The notes beneath the pieces are model-generated. The model worked only from the letters and a program-made list of their open reading frames with translations. It had not been told where the DNA came from and searched no databases. Positions 56,452 through 64,000 of a DNA stretch of 64,000 nt are shown one piece after another. Origin of the DNA: Armigeres subalbatus (taxonomy: Eukaryota > Arthropoda > Insecta > Diptera > Culicidae). A program made the position numbers and the translations under genes. Each line of letters begins with the position of its first letter. Position 1 is the stretch's first letter. The stretch is taken from positions 30,801,806-30,865,805 of the forward strand of contig NC_085140.1 in the NCBI RefSeq assembly GCF_024139115.2, given 5' to 3'.

Positions 56452-56871
56452 AAAACCCTGATTAATCCACCTAGCGGTGATGGTGCCTTTCTCGTGCATT
56501 ATAAAAATAATATTTTGGCCATTACTCTTGAGCCCATAGTCCGATCTGGCCAATTTTCAATAGGAAACAATGGGAGAGTATTCTGCGTCGAATGCAACTT
56601 GTTGCAAGTAAATCGGTTAAGGATAAGTGCCTGAAAAATGAGTGACATTTTTTTACTCAATTTTTTTATAAAAAAAGTGGTATTTTGGCCATAACTTCCG
56701 AGCCCATAGTCCGATCTGGCCAATTTTCAATAGGAAACAATGGTAGAGTATCCTGCGTCGAAAGCAACTTGTTGCGAGTAAATCGGTTGAGAATAAGTGC
56801 CTGAAAAATGAGTGACACTTTTTTGGGTGGGTGCGCACAGACACACACACACACACACACATACACACACA

Positions 56872-56909
<38 letters not shown>

Positions 56910-57032
56910 TCACCTCAATTCGTCGAACTGAGTCGATTGGTATATAACACTATGGGTCTCCGGGCCTCCTATAAAAAGTTCATTTTTGGAGCGAACATAT
57001 AGCCTTTACGTATACTTTGTATACGAGAAGGC
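56452..57032 (-). mobile_element. MITE of the GCCTTTCTCGTATAC family with internal duplication
   Basis: In reverse orientation to 20915-21280: it starts CCTGATTAATCCACCTAGCG GTGATGGTGCC (adjoining) and ends GCCTTTACGTATACTTTGTA then TACGAGAAGGC. The middle unit (GAGCCCATAGTCCGATCTGG ... CTGAAAAATGAGTGACA) is present twice, at about 56526-56650 and 56700-56818. A long CA tract at 56836-56907 corresponds to the TG tract of the other copies. It splits the 3' region of the LINE before it from an AAATA-repeat tail at about 57081-57098. Confidence 0.82.
56836..56907. repeat. (CA)n microsatellite
   Basis: About 70 bp of nearly pure CA dinucleotides with a few ATAC and AGAC interruptions, inside the MITE. 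Confidence 0.95.
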
Positions 57033-57205
57033 AAAAAAAAACATGTATATGTATTTGTACTAGTCTACGTCGGTTGACGAAATAAATAAATAAATAAATG
57101 ACGTGCAGAAGTGTTTCCGATTGCCCTCTTGGAAAGTCAAGTGATCGATTACAGTGGTTAAAGATCAATTTCGTCCGTGCCGCGTCGCGGTTTCAGTGAT
57201 CCGCG

Positions 57206-57919
57206 ATGAGACGAGAGATTACTTTTCGTATTGACTATTCGAGTTTCCCAGTGAAGCCGTCATTCGAAAAGGTTCATGGCTTTTTCCGCGCGGTACTCGA
57301 CCTAAAGAAAGAAGAAGTGTTGAGACTACAGTCACAGAGGTGAAAAATGTGCGTTCGTCAGGGTTGACAACCTGGCGCACGCACAACGAATACTGCAAGA
57401 ACATGATGAGAAGCATGAAGTGGAGCACGCGGGGAAGATGGGTGTGTAGAGGTTAAGGTGCACGACCTGCTAGAAAACGTCCCCGAAGAAAAAAACGTGG
57501 AATTTTTTAGTGCGTTCGGTGAAGTTTTTTCGCTGCGAGAGCTAACATGGGGAGAAGGGTTCGAGTTCGATAGGATACCGCTCGGCATTTGGTCGGCCCG
57601 AATGCTAGTCCATCGAAACATCGATTCGTGGGTCAAGATCGATGGACAACAGACCTACATTGTTTACAAGGAACAGATCGTCTCTTGTAAATACTGCAAA
57701 GAGCAAGCGCATACTGGCATATCGTGTGTCCAGCACAAAAAGCTGCTAGTCCAGAAGAGCTATGCGAACGTGGCGAAGCAAACTGGGTCAAGCAAGACAA
57801 CCACCAAAAAAGGCGAACGGCGCAAAACCGGTCGGTCAGCGTTCTGTCGCTCCACCACCAGCATCGCTGGATGCTTGCCCCGAGCTTCCACATCCGTCGA
57901 TTCAGACCGAACCGTCTAG
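57206..57919 (+). pseudogene. Third LINE, ORF1 with CCHC knuckle, frameshifted
   Basis: It starts MRREITFRIDYSSFPVKPSF. The frame then breaks near 57335; another frame continues KCAFVRVDNLAHAQRILQEH, and near 57445 a third frame gives EVKVHDLLENVPEEKNVEFF, then SLRELTWGEGFEF and CKYCKEQAHTGISC. The last is a CX2CX4HX4C zinc knuckle at about 57691-57732, typical of ORF1 nucleic-acid-binding proteins. The C-terminal part is Lys/Arg/Ser-rich. An (AAATA)-type run and a probable 5' UTR (57100-57205) precede it. This is the ORF1 partner of the endonuclease at 58221. Confidence 0.75.
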
Positions 57920-58220
57920 CTTAATAAACCCAACTGCAGGCCAGCCGACTGCGCCCATTGCACGAACGGTGTCTCCCAACCCGTTGCACACGAAACACGC
58001 GCAGCACATCGTCGTCGTTGCGCACACAACCACAGAGCGCTGAAGTGGTCTTGGTTGACATATTCAAAAAGCCAGCAAACGCGTTGCGATCGAAAGACTA
58101 AACCGCCGGCAACGACAAGGACGATTCGTCCACATCGACGAGAAGTAGCCAAAGTCGAGGACGCTTTTCTGGAAGAAACAGCGATACCACGACGAGCAGG
58201 ATGTGGACTTTCTTCCATAA

Positions 58221-58742
58221 ATGGCTCTCACGTCGTACAACCTCGCATCTATCAACATTGGAACGTTCACGAACCCCACGAAACTTAACGCACTCCGAAC
58301 CTTCATTAACAGCCAAAACCTCGACACAACCTCGGTGTGTCTGCAAGAAGTAGAGAACGAACACCTTTTGCCTGACTTTATCGTTTTCGCGAACGTGAAC
58401 CACCCGAGGAGAGGCACAGCTGTTGTGGTGAAGATTCACATCCATGTCACTCACGTGGAGAAGAGTCTGGACAGCCGACTAATCGCGCTGTGAGTGCACG
58501 ACACGACGATCTGCAACGTCTACGCTCCCTCCGGCACTGCACAGCGCGCTGCTAGAGAAGAGTTCTTCAATGGCACGCTTGCCTATTATCTCCGCCACCA
58601 CACCGAGAACGTCATCGTAGCTGACGATTTCAATTGAGTGCTGCGTGCGTGCGATTCGTCCAGCCCGAACACCAGTCCGTCGCTCAAAACAGCTGTACAG
58701 CAGCTGCAACTACATGATGTGTGGGAGAAGTTGTGTCCACGT
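58221..58742 (+). pseudogene. Third LINE, ORF2 endonuclease domain with two nonsense codons
   Basis: MALTSYNLASINIGTFTNPT then KLNALRTFINSQNLD, VCLQEVENEHLL (catalytic Glu), HPRRGTAVVV, ICNVYAPSGTAQRAAREEFF and NVIVADDFN are the ordered motifs of an AP-type LINE endonuclease. Stops occur at 58491-58493 and right after DDFN at about 58636, and the GGDFN motif reads ADDFN. It stops at about 58742, where a minus-strand RTE-like piece begins, so the RT is lost. An R1/LOA/I-type affiliation is a guess. Confidence 0.75.
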
Positions 58743-58744
58743 GA

Positions 58745-59035
58745 CATAATATGGTGCAGAACTTCATAATGCTGCTCACTGCCATGTTTGAGAAGTTCAG
58801 CCGGGAGCTGGTCTTTCCACGCAGCTTTATTGTTTTTCAGCTCTTTAATAGCTTTTCTAACCTCATCTAGTGTAGGCGATTCCACAGCTTGTCCATCATC
58901 GCTAATATTTATTCTGTTCACCGATGCACCGCCACTTCCATTATTCAACAAAGTCTCCTGGCAGCCACTTCGGTTTTATCTGTCAGCAAATTGGGGAGGT
59001 TCCTTCATCAGTGTTGCCACCTGGAAAAGTTCAGA
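58745..59035 (-). pseudogene. RTE-like LINE, N-terminal RT block
   Basis: Minus-strand translation gives SPTLDEVRKAIKELKNNKAA, then DQLPAELLKHGSEQHYEVLH. The invariant-looking KAAGKD of relatives (17691-17890) reads KAAWKD. Upstream, LTDKTEVAARR sequence joins after a frame break. It abuts the truncated third LINE. Confidence 0.75.
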
Positions 59036-59633
59036 GAAAAAGTAGAATCATGGAAATTTGACATGGCATAATTTAGAAAATGAGAATTAAAATGTCTCTA
59101 TAACGTTATAGATTTTTTTTTGCAAACAATTTTTAGTTTTTGGGGTTAGAAATTCAACAACCTTAAGCATTAACTGCTTAAGGCCAGTATATCGACTTTA
59201 AAAGAAGAGAGGTTACGGAATTTTGTTCAATATTACCAAGCGGAATTTTGACATCTGATCTGCATGGAGCGAAATGTCACTTCTACTTACGGAATAATCG
59301 AGCAGACTATTTTTCCGAAAGTAAAGTGACAGCTCCCATTAGTTTACGTGGGAACCTTACAAATTCTCTTTTTGTTTTTTGTTCTTTTCAGGTGGATACT
59401 GTTGAAGAAATTTCATTTCAATGTTTTACTTTTCAGATTCAGTAAACGGAATTTAACATGGGATTGGGATAGAAAAAGAAATTTCTTTTGAACACGATAC
59501 CAACCTTTATTCGAAAAAAAATATATAAAAATCGAGATATCATGTCTATTTTGTGTGCTTTTAAAATTCTAAAATAAGATTTTTTCGATAAACGTCCTTA
59601 ATTTTTGTTTTATAACAAAAATATAGAGTAGAG
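59036..59633. other. Intergenic, nothing recognised
   Basis: AT-rich sequence with short open frames lacking any domain. Confidence 0.4.
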
Positions 59634-60955
59634 TGGGGCAAGAGTACGCACTTAGTTTTCAATCGATCATGTGGCCCTTATGAAGCAAGCTTCTGCATAT
59701 CAAATCAGTGTCGACGATTCATATACTCTTCCTTTATGTTACCCAGTGGAAAAAATATTGAAATTATTGAGATTCGTTTCAGTAGAACCCTTATTGCAAG
59801 ACAAGTGAAAAACGCACTCTTACCCCACCGGTGGGGTAAAAGTGCGCATCGGGTGGGGTAAGAGTACGCATTTATCCAATCATGTGCTTTAAGTATATAT
59901 TAACACAAATAAAAGTTAATAACATTTAATTGATGTTTAATGAGCATATATTACGGAATGTTTAAAGATTACGTAACTCTTAAAGGGGGAGGGGGTCCTA
60001 AAAATGTGCACTTTCATTCGAACAACCATTGTTTTTTATATATACAAAAAACTACAGAGGTAAAAATATTTATCAGGTTTCGCGTGGCGTATACAAAGGC
60101 ATTTTCCTTAAAGAAAGTCCACCAATCACGTAACGTAAAATTTGGCTATTTCATCACCCATCCCCCCCCCCCCTATCTTACACTATTTGTATGAATCCTC
60201 TAAAAATTATATGGATCGTCACATATCTCGCAACCCCTCCCAGCTAAACGTTGCGTAATTTATGAATGTTTCATTTGATTAAATGAAATTATCATTTAGA
60301 TGAAATTGTGTTTTCGTACTATGTTTTGGTGTACACCAATCCTAATACAATTTCATTATTTTGCTTCAGTGCTTTGTTCGCTAATTCCTTTCTAACACCG
60401 AATTACTTCAACTTATCCTAAAAACTTGTGATTAATTCCAATTCTGTCCCTTTTTCTTAGTTGTGGATCTTTACGCTTTGGAAGAAGTCTTATTTCGGCC
60501 GGAGATACGGGTTTGACTTCATAACTTGAAGATTCATATGCGTACTCTTGCCCCACCGGTTCCTGCGTACTTTTACCCCACAGTCCCAAAAAATATTCAA
60601 GTAAAGGTTTTGACTTCTTGGAAAACTAACCAGATTGGTGTTCTGTATCATAAAGTACTCTATACAATAGGTTATTGAAATGGTATAATGTTCACCTGAT
60701 TGAACGTATATATGGTAATGAAATACTTGTTACGGAAATCAAATTATTTTTAGCAAAATGACCAAAAAGTTATCTAACTCCATATCTCCCTTGTTGTTTA
60801 TTCAAATCGTTTACAATTACACATGATAATAGTTGGCCAGAATACCTGTCAAACTGATGCAGTGCTGCTAGTTTATCTTTTTTTATTACTTCAAAAAATC
60901 GAAAACGTACTCTTACCCCACGCGCACTCTTGCCCCACTCTACTCTACTTCATTT
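59634..60955. mobile_element. 1.3-kb MITE, second copy of the GTGGGGCAAGAGT family
   Basis: It starts AGTAGAGTGGGGCAAGAGTA and ends ACTCTTGCCCCACTCTACTC. It is collinear with the reverse complement of 16621-17690, with about 250 bp extra. The GTGGGGTAAGAGTACG-type word occurs about eight times, at both ends and near 59815, 59832, 59850, 60540, 60565 and 60905. Inside is a small block, ATTACGTAACTCTTAAAGGG then GGAGGGGGTCC, also in the first copy. No transposase. Confidence 0.85.
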
Positions 60956-61099
60956 CCTATATCACACCGTGGAAAATTTCAATGATTTTACTTTTTCTCT
61001 CGATGACAGCTGACGGTCTTCTCCTCCCCTATTCCCTTCTTGGTCGTTGCACATGACAGGAGAGGACGCTGTCTGACTCCCATAGATCGTTGATGTTGT

Positions 61100-61797
61100 C
61101 ACTAACGTTGATTGCACTTATCCGTTCGTCGAGCTTCTGGCGGTACTCAGCTGATACTTCTACCGCCGACAATCGCTGGATGCAAATCTCATCGTTTAAG
61201 CATAGAGGAGCGAAAAAGTCAAAATTTGAATCACTCTAGTGGCCATCTTGCCCCTACGAAGTACATGATAGAAAAAGGTTCAAGAGAAGACAACGTGAGC
61301 CACCCACCACAAATTTGTATCGGTGGTGACGAAATCAAGGTGGTCGAAGAATTCGTGTAGGTACTTGGGTTCACTGGTGACTGCCGAAAATGATACCAGC
61401 AGAGAAATTCTGAGACGCATCGTGGCTGGAAACCGTACATACTTTGGACTCCGAAAGATGCTAGCGATCGAATAGAGTTCGCCGCCGTATCAAACTAACT
61501 GTCTACGAAACGCTCATTAGATCATTAGTCCTCTACGGACACGCCACCTGGACTATGCTCGTGGAGGACCAACGCGCACTGGGAGTTTTCGAAAGGAAAG
61601 TGCTGTGTACCATCTATGGTGGGGTGACGATGGCGGACGGTACGGAGGAGAATGATCCGACGGGAACAAGAAGGCGAGGTGGATCGATCAGGTGGAGGAC
61701 GATTTGCGGACCCTCCGTAGACTGCGTGGTTGGCGACGTGCAGCCATGAACCGAGCCGAATGGAGAAGACTTTTATGTACTGCACAGGCCACAAATA
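61100..61797 (+). pseudogene. RTE/JAM-like LINE, 3' part
   Basis: Plus-strand frames give DEIKVVEEFV (then, shifted, YLGSLVT-like and TSREI-like sequence), KLTVYETLIRSLVLYGHATW, TMLVEDQRALGVFERKVLCT and KARWIDQVEDDLRTLRRLRG. The last is the basic WxDxVExDLRxL tail typical of this group. Frameshifts lie near 61360 and 61600. It is in the opposite orientation to the fragment at 58745-59035, so they are separate insertions. Confidence 0.78.
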
Positions 61798-61899
61798 ATA
61801 ATAGTTGCTTCCACCACATTACTCTTCTATACAGCTATGGCTATAGCCATAATAAACCCAAAAGCCAGGGATTTTCTCTCGTGGGAACTAAATTTATAA

Positions 61900-64000
61900 A
61901 ATAAAATAACAGTATACATTCTTTTTCGTCTTTATTAGCGTCTGTACGTATTTTCTTAAAACCTAGGCTTTGTGTAAAACGAATTGGTTTACATATGCAA
62001 TGTAAAGAACTGTTCAGCAGTTGTTTGCTTATTACATTCCATCATCAGTTATTGTTAGTCATAGAAATGATCGATATAACAAATATAATCCAGCCAGCGA
62101 CTTTATTTTATTTCTTTTGTTCATTTCCTCCTTTCTGCTGCCGCAGATGCTTACTAAACTTCTGAAAGATTTTGTGGCTTTGGCACCGCCATTTTAGAGA
62201 AAAATCAAACATTTCGAAATGGGTATTTCATGGTTATTTTAGAGAATAAATTATACAATATTAAACGGATTAGACTAAAAAGCTAAACTAAATGTAATAC
62301 TAATGTTAAAAGTGCCCAGTTGTTTAAAACTAGGCATAGATGAAGAATTTTAGTTCGGTATTATATGTTCGTTCACGTTTCGCCTAGATCATAATTTATA
62401 TAAAAATGTAGACAGTGCTGTGCTCATATAAAGTGCGTTTATGAATTATGTGAGAGCAAATGAATCAAAGTTGGGATTCTACTTATTCGGTTGTCTATTG
62501 TAATTTGATTTATTTTTAGGATAGGATTTTTGTTTCCTAATGCTTGTAGAAATGGTATTTCTAGTTGAACTGGTTATTTTTGGATTGGCTTTTTTAAACT
62601 AATTTCTAAGATAGGAATCGATCCAATCTACTGAGAATAAATTGAGATGAAGGCTACGATTTTTTCTATTATTCGCTATCTGAGCTTTTACTATTAGAAA
62701 GCGGGTAGACAAATAAATATAGGCTGATGGGCCAAGAAATAACTTCCAATTAAATCGATGAATTTTTGATAATATTCAAGCTAGTAGATGGAGATAATAA
62801 TGCATGTTCTTGTTGGGTTGTTTTAGCAATGTAGCCGAAAAAGAAAAGAATAATATTGATGAATTTTATTTATGAAGGGTTTCCTTTTAATGCTCTTGCA
62901 GTTGCACAAATTGTCCTCCCTAGTCAATAATTAGTAACAACGTAAAAGTGAACTCCCTAGTCAGTTAGTACGTATTATATGTATAGTATAAATTGTAGAT
63001 AAACATTTCTATGTATTTTTCACAAAAAGGTCCAGCCTTTTAGCTAAGAAAACCCAACTTGATCAACTATTAAAGTTCGTATGATCTCGTGTATTCTCAA
63101 TTTAACAGAGTTTACTAATATTACTTGCAATTTATTCTTCTAAGGTTAGTAACTTTGCAAATTATTTAACATATCTGCGTTTTTAAGGTGGATCTGCATC
63201 CTATTAGGTGTTTAAATGGACATTATTAGAAATCATTTTACATGAAAGCATATAAGAGCCGTACTTCTTTATAAAATTTAAACATTCATTGCCTTCATTA
63301 GTAGATCAGCATTACCATGAATTTAACATCGACATTATTAGATACCGGAACATATATTTTCACGGCAAATATGGATAATACTTAGAACGAAATGTGGCCA
63401 AATCTTCATGCATAAATATAAACACTATCGTCAATTGTATAAATTGTAAAATCGGGTATGTCTAGAAAACGCCGAAACGGTATTTTTATAATCTATTCTG
63501 GGAAAAGGAAGGACCGATTCATGTAAATCCGGATCTGAACGCATCACATCATTGATGTGCTAGAGTATTCGGCTATTTATTCTATATCGATATTGGGCAT
63601 TGAGTGAAAATAAACGATAAGTAGCATTTATCTGGCATAGCTTATTCTGATTAGGAGTTTTATTACTTGATAAAGTGTATCTTGATATGATACATCATGT
63701 ATAAACTTTGGCATCAAGATACTCTTGATCCAGTCATAAAGCCCGTTGCCTAAATATGCTATCAAGCCGGTTCAAATATTATTTCGTATTTTATCCTGTT
63801 ATGCAATAAAGGACGTGAGAAATAAAGATTCTATAGAGTGGGGCGCAGTTGTATGGAAACACCCAAACTTTATCTAATCAAGTGAGATCAAGGTTTTTCT
63901 TAATATTCTTGGGAGCCCAACCAGCTGTGCAAAATATGGGCTTGATTGGTTGCATCCTCGTTTTCCGCATTGCGTTTTAAATTTATATGGAGATTAGTGC
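61900..64000. other. AT-rich region to window end, no gene seen
   Basis: It has no repeats shared with the rest of the window and no open frame of note. This contrasts with the TE-rich flanks. It could be a long untranslated region of a gene beyond the edge; several AATAAA/TTTATT words occur on both strands. At 63834 TATAGAGTGGGGCGCAGTTG resembles the end of the GTGGGGCAAGAGT MITE family but diverges after 11 bp. Confidence 0.4.

Noticed and set aside
1..64000. CRISPR array, bacterial operon or other prokaryotic system
   Set aside because: No regularly spaced short repeats with unique spacers; introns, SINEs and LINEs show this is animal nuclear DNA.

Overview
The window looks like a gene-poor, repeat-dense piece of a culicine mosquito nuclear genome, most likely Aedes. 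The reasons are AT-rich intergenic DNA, tRNA-headed SINEs resembling Feilai, non-LTR elements resembling the Juan/Jockey and JAM/RTE groups, many miniature inverted-repeat elements (MITEs), and three intron-containing or arthropod-type host genes. Species and family names are from memory of such elements; no search was run.

Three host genes are supported. (1) 7406-8068 (+): an intronless GNAT acetyltransferase of the insect arylalkylamine N-acetyltransferase-like type. (2) 32837-34940 (-): a complete six-exon COP9 signalosome subunit 3 (CSN3), 429 aa, with every splice junction resolved. (3) 46439-49216 (+): a five-exon protein of 720 aa with 11 C2H2 zinc fingers, whose true start lies in a tiny 18-nt first exon upstream of the long open frame. 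They are independent genes with no sign of a shared function.

The rest is layered transposable-element debris. 0-6.6 kb: a 152-bp tandem repeat, a SINE, a 2.5-kb inverted-repeat DNA element, a roughly 300-bp tandem repeat and a decayed Jockey-type LINE. 8.5-13.3 kb: small MITEs, a 2.2-kb element with perfect 20-bp ends, and a tRNA-like sequence carrying a 12-bp duplication. 15.4-17.9 kb: an RTE-like LINE split by a MITE with GTGGGGTAAGAG-type internal repeats; a second, inverted copy of that MITE lies at 59.6-61.0 kb. 20.9-26.0 kb: two long hairpin MITEs and a 2.5-kb element related to the one at 1.7 kb. 26.45-29.71 kb: a 3263-bp hAT-like element with an exact 8-bp target duplication. 30.2-32.6 kb: a MITE, a SINE, a Ty1/copia gag relic and a 707-bp foldback element. 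36.9-42.5 kb: two MITEs sharing three copies of one 8-bp target site, then further nested DNA elements. 49.7-61.8 kb: a graveyard of at least four LINE types with MITE insertions.

No operon, CRISPR array, true tRNA/rRNA gene or obviously new protein system is visible. The most interesting structures are how mobile elements share target sites and nest, and the correction of the zinc-finger gene model.
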